A stretch of DNA of 64,000 nt from contig NZ_VIDQ01000014.1 of assembly GCF_009760915.1 (NCBI RefSeq), positions 1-64,000 of the forward strand, given 5' to 3'. This document shows, in pieces, positions 34,143 to 44,948 of the stretch. How positions within the stretch are numbered: position 1 is the stretch's first letter; every line of letters begins with the position of its first letter. The notes below the pieces were generated by a model. That model had not been told where the DNA came from and ran no database searches. It was given only the letters and a program-made list of their open reading frames with translations. Origin of the DNA: Azohydromonas aeria. GTDB taxonomy: Bacteria; Pseudomonadota; Gammaproteobacteria; Burkholderiales; Burkholderiaceae_C. The translations under genes and the position numbers were made by a program.

Positions 34143-35207
34143 CTAGCGGATGGTTTGCGCCAGCGCCCAGGCCTGCTCGGCCAGCGGGCGGGCACGCTTG
34201 CCCGTTTCCACCGCCTGAGCGCTGGAGGCATTGCCCTGCAGCGCACGGTGGGCGACCCCTTGCAGGATGCCGACCAGACGGAACATGTTGAACACGAGGT
34301 AGTAGCTCCAGTCGGCCTCGCCCAGCGTCACGCCGCCGCCCATGCGCTCCAGGTAGCAGCGCACGTACCCGGCCTCGGACGGGATGCCCAGTGCCTGCAG
34401 GTCCGCGCCGGCCAGGCCGCCGGGTGCGGGCAGCCGCCAGCGCATGCAGTGGTAGGCGAAGTCGGCCAGCGGATCGCCCAGCGTCGAGAGCTCCCAGTCC
34501 AGCACGGCCAGGATGCGCGGCTGCGTGGCGTGGAACACCACGTTGTCGAGCCGGAAGTCGCCGTGCACGATGCGCGCCGGTACGGCCGCCGGCAGGTGCC
34601 TGGGCAACCAGTCGATCAGCGCATCGGCCGCGGGGATGGGCTCGGTCTCGGCCGCGCGGTACTGCCGCGTCCAGCGCGCCACCTGGCGCTCGATGTAGTG
34701 ACCCGGCTTGCCGTAGTCCGACAAGCCCACCGCGGCCGGGTCCACCCCATGCAGCGCGGCGATGACGCGGTTCATCTCCCCGTAGTGCGCCGCACGCTCG
34801 GCCGGCTCCATGCCCGGCAGGGTGGGGTCCCACAGGATGCGCCCCTCGACGCAGTCCATGACGTAGAAGGCCGAGCCGATCACCGAGGCGTCCTCGCACA
34901 GCGCGTGTACGCGCGGCACCGGCACGTCGGTGGCCGCCAACGCCTGCATGACGCGGAACTCCCGTTCCACCGCATGCGCCGAGGGCAGCAATTGCCCCGG
35001 GGGCTTGCGCCGCATCACATAGCGCCGCTCGCCCGCCGTGAGCCTGAAGGTGGGATTGGACTGGCCGCCCTTGAACTGCTCGACTTCCAGGGTGCCCTCG
35101 AAGCCCGGCACCTGCTCGCGCATCCAGGCCTGCAGGGCCCCGATGTCGAAGGCATGCTGCGGCGCCACTGCTCGGGTGCCGCTGAATTGCGCCTGCGCGT
35201 CGTTCAT
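34143..35207 (-). CDS. APH-type phosphotransferase (LvaA/ACAD10-11 kinase-domain homologue)
   Basis: A 354-residue protein with an aminoglycoside-phosphotransferase-like kinase fold. Brenner motif [11 protein letters not shown] (catalytic Asp and metal Asn) and the metal site [17 protein letters not shown] are intact; the N-lobe shows [12 protein letters not shown] and [10 protein letters not shown], with the ATP-binding Lys. This subfamily is not an antibiotic-resistance enzyme. Next to an ACAD it is expected to phosphorylate 4-hydroxyacyl-CoA, as LvaA does. The start at 35207 is best supported, with GAGG upstream. The preceding SDR gene ends 14 bases earlier. Confidence 0.9.
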   Translation of the reverse strand: MNDAQAQFSGTRAVAPQHAFDIGALQAWMREQVPGFEGTLEVEQFKGGQSNPTFRLTAGERRYVMRRKPPGQLLPSAHAVEREFRVMQALAATDVPVPRVHALCEDASVIGSAFYVMDCVEGRILWDPTLPGMEPAERAAHYGEMNRVIAALHGVDPAAVGLSDYGKPGHYIERQVARWTRQYRAAETEPIPAADALIDWLPRHLPAAVPARIVHGDFRLDNVVFHATQPRILAVLDWELSTLGDPLADFAYHCMRWRLPAPGGLAGADLQALGIPSEAGYVRCYLERMGGGVTLGEADWSYYLVFNMFRLVGILQGVAHRALQGNASSAQAVETGKRARPLAEQAWALAQTIR

Positions 35208-35221
35208 GATGATGGTGGGCC

Positions 35222-35995
35222 TCACAGCGCCGAGGTGCCGCCGTCCACTGCCAGGTACTGGCCGGTGATGTGGCGGGAGGCCTCGCTGGCCAGGAACACC
35301 ACGGCGCCCATCAGGTCTTCGTCGCCGCCCAGGCGCCGCAGCGGCGCGCGCGCGACCACCTGCTCGCCGATGCTCTCCAGCAGGCCGGCCGACATCTTCG
35401 AAGGGAAGAAGCCGGGGCAGATCGCGTTGACGTTGATGCCATATCGGCCCCACTCCGACGCTAGAGCCCGCGTGAAGTTGATGGCCGCGGCCTTGGAAGT
35501 GTTGTAGGCGATGGTGTGCACGCCCGGCGCCATGCCCTTGAGGCCCGCCACCGAGGCGACGTTGACGATCTTGCCGCGCCCGCGCGGGATCATGCAGCGC
35601 CGGCCCACCTCGCGCGCCAGGAAGAACGGCGCGTTGACGTTGAGGTTCATCACCTTGTGCCACGCCTCGTCCGGGTACTCCTCGGCCGGCGCCCCCCAGG
35701 TGGCCCCGGCGTTGTTGACGAGGATGTCGATGTCGCCGAAGCGCTGCACCACGGCTTCGACCAGCACCGGGATGCGGTCGAACTGCTGCAGGTCGTTGAC
35801 GATGGCGAGCACCTCGATGCCCTCGGCCTCCAGGGCCGCCTTCGCTTCGGCCAGCTCGCCTTCCTTGCGTGCGCTGATCGCCACCTTGCAGCCCGCTTCG
35901 CCCAGTGCCCGGGCCATCTGCAGCCCCAGCCCGCGCGAGCCGCCGGTGACCAGCGCCACCTGGCCGTCGAGCCGGAACAGGTCCATCACGCCCAT
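35222..35995 (-). CDS. Short-chain dehydrogenase/reductase (hydroxyacyl-CoA dehydrogenase type)
   Basis: A 257-residue classical SDR. Nucleotide-binding [15 protein letters not shown], catalytic Ser in [15 protein letters not shown] (Tyr and Lys) and [12 protein letters not shown] are all present; the C-terminus [15 protein letters not shown] is standard. In the lva operon the equivalent SDR (LvaD) oxidises a 3-hydroxyacyl-CoA; here it could do that or act on another hydroxyl. The ATG at 35995 is chosen because GGGAGA lies seven bases upstream, in preference to a TTG one codon earlier. It is between the thiolase and kinase genes. Confidence 0.93.
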   Translation of the reverse strand: MGVMDLFRLDGQVALVTGGSRGLGLQMARALGEAGCKVAISARKEGELAEAKAALEAEGIEVLAIVNDLQQFDRIPVLVEAVVQRFGDIDILVNNAGATWGAPAEEYPDEAWHKVMNLNVNAPFFLAREVGRRCMIPRGRGKIVNVASVAGLKGMAPGVHTIAYNTSKAAAINFTRALASEWGRYGINVNAICPGFFPSKMSAGLLESIGEQVVARAPLRRLGGDEDLMGAVVFLASEASRHITGQYLAVDGGTSAL

Positions 35996-36023
35996 CAATG
36001 TCTCCCGTGTCGTTGCTTGCCTG

Positions 36024-36044
36024 CCCGGCGGCTGTCCCGCCGGG
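36024..36044 (-). terminator. Intergenic hairpin between thiolase and SDR genes
   Basis: A perfect 8-bp stem (CCCGGCGG / CCGCCGGG) with a 5-base loop sits in the 67-base gap. No T-run follows, so it is more likely to modulate the downstream part of the operon or stabilise message ends than to stop transcription fully. Confidence 0.4.
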
Positions 36045-36062
36045 GAATGAGAACTGCGGTGA

Positions 36063-37241
<1,179 letters not shown>

Positions 37242-37275
37242 GGTGCGGAATTCCTCGTCGGGCAGGCGGTCAGGT

Positions 37276-39369
37276 TCAGTTGAAGCTGCCACCCTCGGCG
37301 GCGAGCTGCAGCAGCAGCGGTGCGGGCGTCCACAGCGCCGGATCGGCGCCGGGCTCAGCGGCAAAGGCCTTCAGGCGGCGCACCACGTAGGGCAAGCCCA
37401 CCTCGTCGGCGTACTTCATCGGGCCGCCGCGGTGCTTGGGGAAGCCGTAACCATTGAGGTAGACCACGTCGATGTCGGAGGCACGCTGCGCAATGCCTTC
37501 GGCCAGGATGCGGGCGCCCTCGTTGACCATCGCGAACACACAGCGCTCGACGATCTCCTGCGCGTCGATGGCGCGCGTGGCGTGGCCGCGCTCGGCGCGC
37601 CACTGCTCGATGATCTGCGTGACCATGGGGTCGGGGATCGGGTCGCGCCGACCCGGCTCGTAGCGGTACCACCCCGCCCCGGTCTTCTGCCCGAAGCGAC
37701 CGGCCTCGCAGACGCGGTCGGCGACGATGCTGAAGTCCTGGCCCGGGTTGGCCGCGGCGCGGCGCTTGCGGCCGGCCCAGCCGATGTCCAGGCCGGCCAG
37801 GTCGCCGACGCGGAACAGGCCCATCGCGAAACCGAAGTCTTCCAGCGCTCGGTCCACCTGCTGCGGCAGCGCGCCGCGGTTGAGCAGGTCGTTGGCCGCA
37901 GCGCCGTAGCGCGCCAGGATGCGGTTGCCGATGAAACCGTCGCACACGCCCGAGACCACCGCGACCTTCCTGATGCGCCTGGCCAGCTGCATGGCGGTGG
38001 CCAGCACCTCGGGCGCGGTGGCGGCGCCGCGCACCACCTCCAGCAGCCGCATCACATTGGCAGGGCTGAAGAAATGCAGCCCGATCACGTCCTGCGGACG
38101 CCGCGTGAAGCGTGCAATGGCATCCAGGTCCAGCGCTGAGGTGTTGGACGCCAGGATCGCGCCCGGCTTCATCACCTCGTCCAGCGCGCGGAAGACCTGC
38201 TCCTTCACCTCCATGCTCTCGAACACCGCCTCGATGGCGAGGTCGGCGTCGCGCAGCGACTCGTAGCTCAGCGTGGGCGTGATCAGCGCCAGCCGCTGCT
38301 CGAACTGCGCCTGGGTCAGCTTGCCCTTCTTCAGCGAGCCTTCGTAGTTGGCGCGGATGGTGTTGAAGCCCTTGTCCAGGGCCGCCTGGCTGGCTTCCAG
38401 CAGCATGACCGGGATGCCGGCATTGGCGAAGGCCATGGCGATGCCGCCGCCCATGGTGCCCGCGCCGATGATGCCGACCTGGCGCACCTCGCGCAGCGGC
38501 GTGTCTGCCGGCACCGCCACCTTCGAGGCGGCGCGCTCGGCCGCGAACACGTGGCGCAGCGCGCGTGACTCGGGCGTGCTCATCAGGCCCAGGAACAGCT
38601 CGCGCTCGAAGCGCAGGCCGTCGTCGAAAGGCAGCGACACGCAGGCCGCCACCGCGTCCACGCATTTCAGCGGCGCCGGCAGGAAGCGGCTCGACGCCTT
38701 GACCTGCGTGCGGGCGAACTGCAGGAAGGCTTCCGAGCCGGCCTGCTCCAGCTTCACGTCGCGCAGCCGCTTCAGCGGCCGGCCCTCGGCCACCACCTGC
38801 TCGGCAAAGGCAACGGCGGCTCCCACCAGCTCGCCTTCCTTCACCACCGCGTCGAGCAGGCCGGTGCCTTCAAAGCGTGCCGCCGCTTGCGGCTCGCCGG
38901 AGAGGATCATGTTCAGTGCCGCCTCCAGCCCGATGGCCCGCGGCAGGCGCTGCGTGCCGCCGGCGCCGGGCAGCAGGCCGAGCTTCACTTCGGGCAGGCC
39001 CAGCGAGGCGTCCGCCTTGGCGATGCGGAAATGGCAGCCCAGCGCCAGTTCCATTCCGCCGCCCAGGCAGGTGCCGGCAACGGCAGCCACCACCGGCTTG
39101 GTCGAAGACTCCAGCGCCGCGATCAGCGCGGGCAGGTTGGGCTGCTGGCTGGACTTGGGCGTGCCGAACTCGCGTACGTCGGCACCGCCCGAGAACAGCT
39201 TCTCGCCGCCCGTGAGCACGATCGCGCGCACTTGTGCATCGGCCAGCGCCTCGTCCAGCAACGCCAGCACGCGGCTGCGCAGCGCATGGCTGATGCCGTT
39301 GACCGGCGGGTTGTCCAGCGTGACGACGGCGACGGCGCCATGCCGGATGCAGGAGGCGGGAGCGTTCAT
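37276..39369 (-). CDS. FadB-like bifunctional enoyl-CoA hydratase / 3-hydroxyacyl-CoA dehydrogenase
   Basis: A 697-residue two-domain enzyme. The N-terminal crotonase part (1-190) has both catalytic Glu: [12 protein letters not shown] and [19 protein letters not shown]. The dehydrogenase part begins [21 protein letters not shown] (NAD site, near residue 300), with catalytic [15 protein letters not shown] near 430 and the C-terminal [11 protein letters not shown]. This shorter form is typical of proteobacterial peroxisomal-type (PimF/FadJ-like) proteins. The start has GAGGATC upstream. It is the first gene of the largest minus-strand operon; an operator-like palindrome lies 30 bases upstream. 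Confidence 0.95.
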   Translation of the reverse strand: MNAPASCIRHGAVAVVTLDNPPVNGISHALRSRVLALLDEALADAQVRAIVLTGGEKLFSGGADVREFGTPKSSQQPNLPALIAALESSTKPVVAAVAGTCLGGGMELALGCHFRIAKADASLGLPEVKLGLLPGAGGTQRLPRAIGLEAALNMILSGEPQAAARFEGTGLLDAVVKEGELVGAAVAFAEQVVAEGRPLKRLRDVKLEQAGSEAFLQFARTQVKASSRFLPAPLKCVDAVAACVSLPFDDGLRFERELFLGLMSTPESRALRHVFAAERAASKVAVPADTPLREVRQVGIIGAGTMGGGIAMAFANAGIPVMLLEASQAALDKGFNTIRANYEGSLKKGKLTQAQFEQRLALITPTLSYESLRDADLAIEAVFESMEVKEQVFRALDEVMKPGAILASNTSALDLDAIARFTRRPQDVIGLHFFSPANVMRLLEVVRGAATAPEVLATAMQLARRIRKVAVVSGVCDGFIGNRILARYGAAANDLLNRGALPQQVDRALEDFGFAMGLFRVGDLAGLDIGWAGRKRRAAANPGQDFSIVADRVCEAGRFGQKTGAGWYRYEPGRRDPIPDPMVTQIIEQWRAERGHATRAIDAQEIVERCVFAMVNEGARILAEGIAQRASDIDVVYLNGYGFPKHRGGPMKYADEVGLPYVVRRLKAFAAEPGADPALWTPAPLLLQLAAEGGSFN

Positions 39370-39398
39370 GCAGATCCTCAGCAGTGGGTACTTTAAAG

Positions 39399-39413
39399 TT
39401 CTGCAATGCAGAA
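39399..39413. promoter_or_regulatory. Proposed IclR operator, fadB-like operon
   Basis: TTCTGCAATGCAGAA, a perfect 6-3-6 inverted repeat, extended to 7-3-7 by flanking G and C (39398-39414). It is the best copy of the set. It ends 30 bases before the FadB-like start codon in the divergent region 39370-39609. Confidence 0.72.
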
Positions 39414-39561
39414 CACTATTCCGAATGAGTCCATGCTAGTGCCCCACCACCACCCTGTAAAGTCACTTCGGGTAAACGCCTAGAGCCTAAGCGCAAGGAT
39501 GAAAACCCATCCATCTAGCAGTGGTCAGGGCAGACGACATTCAACAAAAATCGGTGCCAAG

Positions 39562-39576
39562 TTCTGCAATGCAGAC
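39562..39576. promoter_or_regulatory. Proposed IclR operator, acyl-CoA dehydrogenase operon
   Basis: TTCTGCAATGCAGAC, 14 of 15 identical to the copy at 39399 and 163 bases from it, ending 34 bases before the start of the 600-aa acyl-CoA dehydrogenase. The two copies thus guard the two divergent promoters. Confidence 0.66.
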
Positions 39577-39609
39577 TATAGTGAACTCATCGCAACCCTG
39601 GACTTGCCG

Positions 39610-41412
39610 ATGCAGGATTCGCCGCTCATCGAACCGCGCGAGTTGCAGTTCCAGCTTTTCGAAGTGCTGGACGCCCTCGCGCTGACCCGCCGTGAACGCC
39701 ATGCCGAGCACAGCCGGGAGACCTTCGAAGCCGCGGTGGAGGCGGCGCACGAAATCGCGCTGCGCGAGTTCCTGCCGCACAACCGGCTTGCCGACGAGCA
39801 CGAGCCGCGCTGGGACGGGCAGCGGGTGCAGGTGCTGCCCGAGGTGCAGCGGGCACTGCGCGCCTTCTGCGATGCCGGCTTCACGGCGGCGGACCAGGAT
39901 GTGGCCGAGGGCGGGATGCAGCTGCCGGTGCTGCTGACCCAGGCTTGCCTGAGCCTGTTCAAGAGCGCCAACACCGCGACGACTTCGTACGTGGGGCTGA
40001 CGATGGCCAATGCCAACGTCATTGCGCGCTTCGGCACCGCTTCGCAGCGGCACCGCTACCTGAACGCGCTGCGCTCGGGACGCTTCTTCGGCACCATGGC
40101 ACTGACCGAGCCGCAGGCGGGATCGAGCCTGTCGGACCTCGCCACCACTGCCACGCCGCTGCCCGATGGCCGCTTCGCCCTCAAGGGCCAGAAGGTGTTC
40201 ATCTCGGGCGGCGACCACGAGCTCGGCGAGAACATCGTTCACCTGGTGCTGGCGCGCATTGCCGGTGCGCCGCCGGGCGTGAAGGGACTGTCGCTGTTCA
40301 CGGTGCCGAAATGGCATGTCCACGAAGACGGCAGCCTGGGCGAGCGTAACGACGTGGCGCTGGCCGGCCTGATTCACAAGGCCGGCTGGCGCGGCACCAC
40401 GTCGACGATGCTGTCCTTCGGCGAGCAGGGACGCTGCATCGGCGAGCTCGTAGGCGGGCCGGGCCAGGGCCTGGCATGCATGTTCCACATGATGAACGAG
40501 GCGCGCATCGGCGTGGGCATGGGTGCGACGATGCTGGGCTGGCGCGGCCTGCGCGCCTCGCTGCAGTACGCGCGCGAGCGCCGCCAGGGTCGCCCCCCTG
40601 GCAGCAAGGATGCGATGCAGCCGCAACTCCCACTGATCGAGCATGCTGATGTGCGCCGCATGCTGCTGGCGCAGAAGGCCTGTGTCGAAGGCGCCTACGC
40701 ACTGGGCCTGTACTGCGCGCGGCTGGTGGACGAGCAGCGCACGGGTGAGGACGCAGCGGTCCGCGCAGACGCTGGCCGGCTGCTGGAACTGCTCACGCCG
40801 GTGGTGAAGTCCTGGCCCGCGCAGTGGTGCCTGGAGGCCAACAGCCTCGCGATGCAGGTGCATGGCGGCTACGGCTACACGCGCGAATACCCGGTGGAGC
40901 AATTCTGGCGTGACAACCGCCTCAACATGATCCACGAGGGCTCGCACGGCATCCACGCGCTGGACCTGCTGGGTCGCAAGGCGATGCTGGAGGACGGTGC
41001 GGCGCTGGCGGTGCTGGGGCGCGAGTTCGCGGCCACCGTGCAGTCGGCGCAAGTGCGCGAGGCCTTGCGCGAGCACGCCGATGCGCTGGCCACGGCCTGG
41101 GCGGACGTGGAACGTACCGTGCATGCGTTGCGCCCGGTGCTGTCAGAGGATGCCGTGCGTGCCCTGGCCAACGCCCATCTGTTCCTGGAGGCTTTCGGCC
41201 ATACCGTGATGGCCTGGACTTGGCTGCGCCAGGCGGTGGTGGCTGCGGATGCCCTGCCCGGCGCAGCGGCGGCGGACACGCTCTTCTACCGCGGCAAGCT
41301 GCAGGCTTGCCACTGGTTCTTCCGCTGGGAGCTGCCGCGCGTGCCGCCGCAGTTGCAGTTGCTGCGGCAACTCGACGACAGCGTGCTGGCGATGCAACCC
41401 GACTGGTTCTGA
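39610..41412 (+). CDS. Long acyl-CoA dehydrogenase (DmdC/FadE-like, 600 aa)
   Basis: A 600-residue FAD flavoprotein of the acyl-CoA dehydrogenase subgroup with an extra C-terminal domain. Seen: FFGTMALTEPQAGSSLSDLA for FAD and substrate binding, LKGQKVFISGGDHEL, and NMIHEGSHGIHALDLLGRK holding the catalytic Glu in the subgroup-specific position. The ATG at 39610 is chosen because the reading frame upstream overlaps the operator palindrome; ribosome site weak. Relatives include 3-methylmercaptopropionyl-CoA dehydrogenase and medium/long-chain enzymes. Two short genes follow with 3-base spacing and 1-base overlap. Confidence 0.92.
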   Translation: MQDSPLIEPRELQFQLFEVLDALALTRRERHAEHSRETFEAAVEAAHEIALREFLPHNRLADEHEPRWDGQRVQVLPEVQRALRAFCDAGFTAADQDVAEGGMQLPVLLTQACLSLFKSANTATTSYVGLTMANANVIARFGTASQRHRYLNALRSGRFFGTMALTEPQAGSSLSDLATTATPLPDGRFALKGQKVFISGGDHELGENIVHLVLARIAGAPPGVKGLSLFTVPKWHVHEDGSLGERNDVALAGLIHKAGWRGTTSTMLSFGEQGRCIGELVGGPGQGLACMFHMMNEARIGVGMGATMLGWRGLRASLQYARERRQGRPPGSKDAMQPQLPLIEHADVRRMLLAQKACVEGAYALGLYCARLVDEQRTGEDAAVRADAGRLLELLTPVVKSWPAQWCLEANSLAMQVHGGYGYTREYPVEQFWRDNRLNMIHEGSHGIHALDLLGRKAMLEDGAALAVLGREFAATVQSAQVREALREHADALATAWADVERTVHALRPVLSEDAVRALANAHLFLEAFGHTVMAWTWLRQAVVAADALPGAAAADTLFYRGKLQACHWFFRWELPRVPPQLQLLRQLDDSVLAMQPDWF

Positions 41413-41415
41413 CGC

Positions 41416-41862
41416 ATGGACACCCTCTGCCTTGATATTCCTGCCGGCTTCGAGCCCTTTGCTGGTGCCGGCCCCTTCTTCTCCGTGCTCGGCCCGCTGT
41501 ACCGGCGCCGCGCCGAGGACGGCCGCAGCGTGCTCGGCCTGCACGTGACGGCGCAGCACGCCAACCACATCGGCGTGGCGCATGGCGGCATGCTGACGAC
41601 GCTGGCCGACGGCGCGCTCGGCATCAACCTCTCGCGCCACCCGCGCTACAACCGACCGTTGGTGACGGTGAACCTCAACACCGACTTCCTGTCGTCGGCG
41701 CAACTGGGCGAATGGCTGGAGGCCCAGGTGGAGTTCCGACGCCTCGGGGGCAGGCTGGCCTTTGCCGACTGTCTCATCAGCGCCGGCGAGCGCCTGGTGC
41801 TGCGCGCCACCGGCGTGTTCGCCGTGGCGGCCGTCGGCCGGAAGCCTGCCGGTGAAGCCTGA
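41416..41862 (+). CDS. PaaI-family hot-dog thioesterase
   Basis: A 148-residue acyl-CoA thioesterase of the PaaI/4HBT group. The active-site segment HGGMLTTLADGALGINLSR, with His, Gly-Gly and an acidic residue, is intact. Members usually hydrolyse aryl- or medium-chain acyl-CoAs, releasing CoA when pathways stall. It lies three bases after the acyl-CoA dehydrogenase and its TGA overlaps the next start (TGATG), so translation is coupled. Confidence 0.9.
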   Translation: MDTLCLDIPAGFEPFAGAGPFFSVLGPLYRRRAEDGRSVLGLHVTAQHANHIGVAHGGMLTTLADGALGINLSRHPRYNRPLVTVNLNTDFLSSAQLGEWLEAQVEFRRLGGRLAFADCLISAGERLVLRATGVFAVAAVGRKPAGEA

Positions 41863-42593
41863 TGAAGGTCCACGTGCTCACCCGCAAGGAAGAGATCGAC
41901 CCGCTGCGCCTGGCAGGCAAGGTCGTGGTGGTGCTGGACGTGCTGTTTGCCACCACCACCATGGCCGCGGCGCTGGACGGAGGCTGCACCGAGGTGCTGC
42001 CCATGCCGGATGGCGAGGCGGCCCGGGCCGCGCTGCAGCGCCCGGACGCGCCGTCTGGCGTGGCCGCCGGGGAATGGATGGCGCAGACGCTGCCGGGCTT
42101 CGTGGCGGCCACCCCACTGGCGGTCCTGGCGCAGCCGCTGTCCGGTCGGCGCCTGGTCTACAGCACGACCAACGGCACCGTGGCGCTGCTGCGCGCCCGG
42201 GGTGCGGCCGAGGTGCTGGCCGGTGCGCTGGTCAATGCCGCGGCGGTGGTGCGGTACCTGCTGCGCGTGCATCCGGAGCGCACCGTGGTGCTGGCCTGCG
42301 CCGGCTCGGCCGGGCGCTTCAACCTGGAGGATTTCTACGGCGCGGGCTGCCTGGTGTCCCTGTTGCGCGAAGCACCGGGCCCGCGTCGCTTCAGCGACTC
42401 GGCGCTGGCGGCGGCCCTGCTCTACACGCACGCGCGCGGCCTGCCGCACGGAAACGACCACCCGCTGTGGCAGGCCCGCGTGGGGCAGCGGATGGTGGAA
42501 AAGGCGCACGCGGCCGACTTGAGCTACGCGGCGCGCGAGAGCGTGCTGGAGGTGGTGCCCAGGATGGACGGCGAGCGTCTGGTGCTGGCCTGA
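41862..42593 (+). CDS. comB: 2-phosphosulfolactate phosphatase family protein (ComB-like)
   Basis: A 243-residue protein of the ComB fold. Family segments: VVVLDVLFATTTMAAALDGG, STTNGTVALL, LACAGSAGRFNLEDFYGAGCLV and AARESVLEVVPR. In methanogens ComB removes phosphate from 2-phosphosulfolactate in coenzyme M synthesis; bacterial homologues are common and most have no tested role. No other coenzyme M or sulfolactate genes are visible here. It is translationally coupled to the thioesterase (TGATG overlap), so it may hydrolyse a phosphorylated acid arising in this pathway. Confidence 0.85.
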   Translation: MKVHVLTRKEEIDPLRLAGKVVVVLDVLFATTTMAAALDGGCTEVLPMPDGEAARAALQRPDAPSGVAAGEWMAQTLPGFVAATPLAVLAQPLSGRRLVYSTTNGTVALLRARGAAEVLAGALVNAAAVVRYLLRVHPERTVVLACAGSAGRFNLEDFYGAGCLVSLLREAPGPRRFSDSALAAALLYTHARGLPHGNDHPLWQARVGQRMVEKAHAADLSYAARESVLEVVPRMDGERLVLA

Positions 42594-42722
42594 TGCCGGT
42601 TGCCATCAGGCACGAAGAATTCATCCATGCGCACGCGGGCGAAGCACCAGGCGTCTCACGATGCCGCCGGTCCGCTTCCTGCCTACGGCCGGGCCGGGCT
42701 GCGCAGGCGCTGACAAGCTGCA

Positions 42723-43544
42723 TCAGCGCGCCAGCATGCCCTCGAGCCGGCTGACCATCTCGATCAGGCGCGGGCGTACCTCTTCCAGCAGGAACTCCTT
42801 GGACAGCAGGAAGGACGGCGCGCCGCAGTTGATGGCCATGGGCGGCAGGCCGCCGCCGGGATTGAAGGCCCGGGCGATGGCGTTGACGTCGCTTTGCCAG
42901 TCACCAAAAGAACAGGTCACGCCCAGGGTTCGGTAGTCCTCCAGCGCCTTGCGGATGCCGCGCTCCGTCTCCGGCCAGGCCATCTCGTCGAACTCGCGCA
43001 CCCGCTCCATGAACTCCACCCGCTCGCGTTCGGGAATGGCCGCCAGCCAGGCGCGGCCGATGGCGGTGGCCGCCACCGGGATGCGCGAGCCGATGTCCAG
43101 GCTCAGCGTCAGCGCCGAGGTGGAGCGGCAGTTCTCGACGTAGATCATCGACATGCGGTCGCGCGCACCCAGTGACACCATGGCGCGAGAGAAGTCCGCC
43201 AGCTCCTGCATCAGCGGACGCGCCACCGTGCGCACGTCCAGCTTCGCCAGCATCGCGCTGCCCAGCGACAGCGTGGCCGTGCCCAGCCGGTACTTGCCGC
43301 TGTCCTCCAACTGGATCAGGTAGCCCAGCTTGGTGAGCGTATAGGTCAGCCGCGAGACGGTGGACTTGGGCAAGCCGCAGCGCTGCGCGATCTCCTGGTT
43401 GCCCAGCGTCTTGTCGCCGGAACGAAAGCACGCGAGCACCTCCAGGCCGCGCGCGAGCGCGGTGACGAAGTGGCGATCTTCCTTGGCGCCGGATTCGCTG
43501 CTTTCGGCCTCCGGCTCGGCCTGGATGTTGGCGGGCCTGTCCAT
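42723..43544 (-). CDS. IclR-family transcriptional regulator
   Basis: A 273-residue regulator. The N-terminal winged helix (about 25-85) contains FVTALARGLEVLACF and the recognition region NQEIAQRCGLPKSTVSRLTYTL; the C-terminal effector domain includes GSRIPVAATAIGRAWLAAI, the typical pocket segment. IclR proteins of this group bind palindromes near promoters of aromatic or acyl-CoA pathways and respond to a pathway metabolite. Several start codons are possible (ATG at 43592, 43571 or 43544); 43544 gives a usual-length arm before the helix-turn-helix. It is divergent from the PimC-like operon and is the only regulator inside the catabolic region. Confidence 0.93.
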   Translation of the reverse strand: MDRPANIQAEPEAESSESGAKEDRHFVTALARGLEVLACFRSGDKTLGNQEIAQRCGLPKSTVSRLTYTLTKLGYLIQLEDSGKYRLGTATLSLGSAMLAKLDVRTVARPLMQELADFSRAMVSLGARDRMSMIYVENCRSTSALTLSLDIGSRIPVAATAIGRAWLAAIPERERVEFMERVREFDEMAWPETERGIRKALEDYRTLGVTCSFGDWQSDVNAIARAFNPGGGLPPMAINCGAPSFLLSKEFLLEEVRPRLIEMVSRLEGMLAR

Positions 43545-43627
43545 GACGAAGCTCTGTAGTTCTGGTCCCATTAGTGGAACACAAAACCGCATATCGGTCG
43601 GTTTCGGCCCATCAAGAATCGACACAG

Positions 43628-43642
43628 TTCCGCTATGGAGAA
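43628..43642. promoter_or_regulatory. Proposed IclR operator near its own promoter
   Basis: TTCCGCTATGGAGAA, one mismatch to the consensus TTCYGCNATGCRGAA. It lies 84 bases upstream of the chosen IclR start in the divergent region with the PimC-like operon, which would allow autoregulation. Confidence 0.6.
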
Positions 43643-43699
43643 GTTGACAGCGCCGCGTCGTGCATCAACAATGCGTTTGTGCTGTTTTGCAGAACTTAG

Positions 43700-43714
43700 T
43701 TTTGCACAGCGGAA
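43700..43714. promoter_or_regulatory. Proposed IclR operator near the PimC-like promoter
   Basis: TTTTGCACAGCGGAA, 12 of 15 positions agree with the consensus and the GC/GC spacing is kept. It ends 19 bases before the PimC-like start codon. It is the weakest copy, supported mainly by position. Confidence 0.45.
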
Positions 43715-43733
43715 TTGAATGACCGGAGACCCC

Positions 43734-44939
43734 ATGGATCTGAACTTCAGCCCCGAAGACCAGGCCTTCCGCGAGGAGGTACGCAGCTTCCTGCGCGAGT
43801 CGCTGCCCGCGCACATTCGCGACAAGGTCAGAAACGGCGTGCATCTCATGCGCGACGACCACCTGCTGTGGCAGCGCACGCTGCACGGGCGCGGCTGGAG
43901 CACGCCCGGCTGGCCGCGCGAGTTCGGCGGCCCCGGCTGGAGTGCGGCGCAGCAGTACATCTTTGACGAGGAATGCGCCGCCGCGGGCGCGCCGCGCCTG
44001 ATCCCCTTCGGCATCAAGATGGTGGCGCCGGTGATCATGGCCTTCGGCTCGCCGGTGCAGCAGCAGCGCTTCCTGCCCCGCATCCAGGCCGGGCTGGACT
44101 GGTGGTGCCAGGGCTACTCCGAGCCCGGCTCGGGCTCGGACCTGGCGTCGCTCAAGACGCGCGCGGTGCGCGGCGTCGATGCGCAGGGCGAGCACTACAT
44201 CGTCAACGGCCAGAAGACCTGGACCACGCTGGCACAGCATGCCGACTGGATCTTCTGCCTGGTGCGCACCGATCCGGCGGCCAAGGCGCAGCGCGGCATC
44301 AGCTTCCTGCTCATCGACATGAAGAGCCCGGGCATCAGCGTGCGGCCCATCATCACGCTCGACGGTGCGCATGAGGTCAACGAGGTCTGGTTCGAAAACG
44401 TGCGCGTGCCCGCCGAGAACCTCATCGGCGAGGAGAACGCGGGCTGGACCTACGCCAAGTTCCTGCTCGGCCACGAGCGCACCAACATCGCCGGCATCGG
44501 CATCGCCAAGCGCGAGCTGGCGCGGCTCAAGGCCGTGGCCGCGCGCGAGCGCAAGAACGGCCGCCCGCTGCTGCAGGACCCTCTGTTCTCGGCGCGCGTG
44601 GCTCAGGTGGAGATCGACCTCATGGCGCTGGAGGTCACGAACCTGCGCGTGCTCTCGGCCGAGAGCGAGCAGCGCGCGCCGGGCCCCGAGGCCTCGATCC
44701 TCAAGGTCAAGGGCACGGAGATCCAGCAGCAGATCTCGGAGCTGCTGGTGCAGGCCGTAGGGCCCTATGCCCTGCCCTTCCTGCCCGAGGCGCTGGAAGG
44801 CCAGGGCGTCGAGCCGCCCGGCCCGGCCCATGCGCTGGCGCTGGCGGCCACGTACTGCAACCTGCGCAAGCTGTCCATCTACGGCGGCTCCAACGAGATC
44901 CAGAAGAACATCGTCGCCCAGATCATCCTCGGCCTCTAA
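43734..44939 (+). CDS. Acyl-CoA dehydrogenase, PimC-like (large subunit type)
   Basis: A 401-residue acyl-CoA dehydrogenase. MDLNFSPEDQAFREEVRSFL, GWSTPGWPREFGGPGWSAAQ and WWCQGYSEPGSGSDLASL are typical of the PimC/large-subunit group annotated as pimeloyl-CoA dehydrogenase. NGQKTWTTLAQHADW and the C-terminal YGGSNEIQKNIVAQIILGL, with a Glu in the expected place, indicate an active FAD enzyme. The start at 43734 follows CGGAGACCCC. It is encoded nine bases before a PimD-like partner. A role in dicarboxyl- or cyclic acyl-CoA oxidation is inferred from the pair. Confidence 0.93.
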   Translation: MDLNFSPEDQAFREEVRSFLRESLPAHIRDKVRNGVHLMRDDHLLWQRTLHGRGWSTPGWPREFGGPGWSAAQQYIFDEECAAAGAPRLIPFGIKMVAPVIMAFGSPVQQQRFLPRIQAGLDWWCQGYSEPGSGSDLASLKTRAVRGVDAQGEHYIVNGQKTWTTLAQHADWIFCLVRTDPAAKAQRGISFLLIDMKSPGISVRPIITLDGAHEVNEVWFENVRVPAENLIGEENAGWTYAKFLLGHERTNIAGIGIAKRELARLKAVAARERKNGRPLLQDPLFSARVAQVEIDLMALEVTNLRVLSAESEQRAPGPEASILKVKGTEIQQQISELLVQAVGPYALPFLPEALEGQGVEPPGPAHALALAATYCNLRKLSIYGGSNEIQKNIVAQIILGL

Positions 44940-44948
44940 GGACCTGCC

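Noticed and set aside
34143..35207. Aminoglycoside resistance gene.
   Set aside because: The APH-like kinase belongs by context and motifs to the LvaA/ACAD10-11 type linked to acyl-CoA metabolism.
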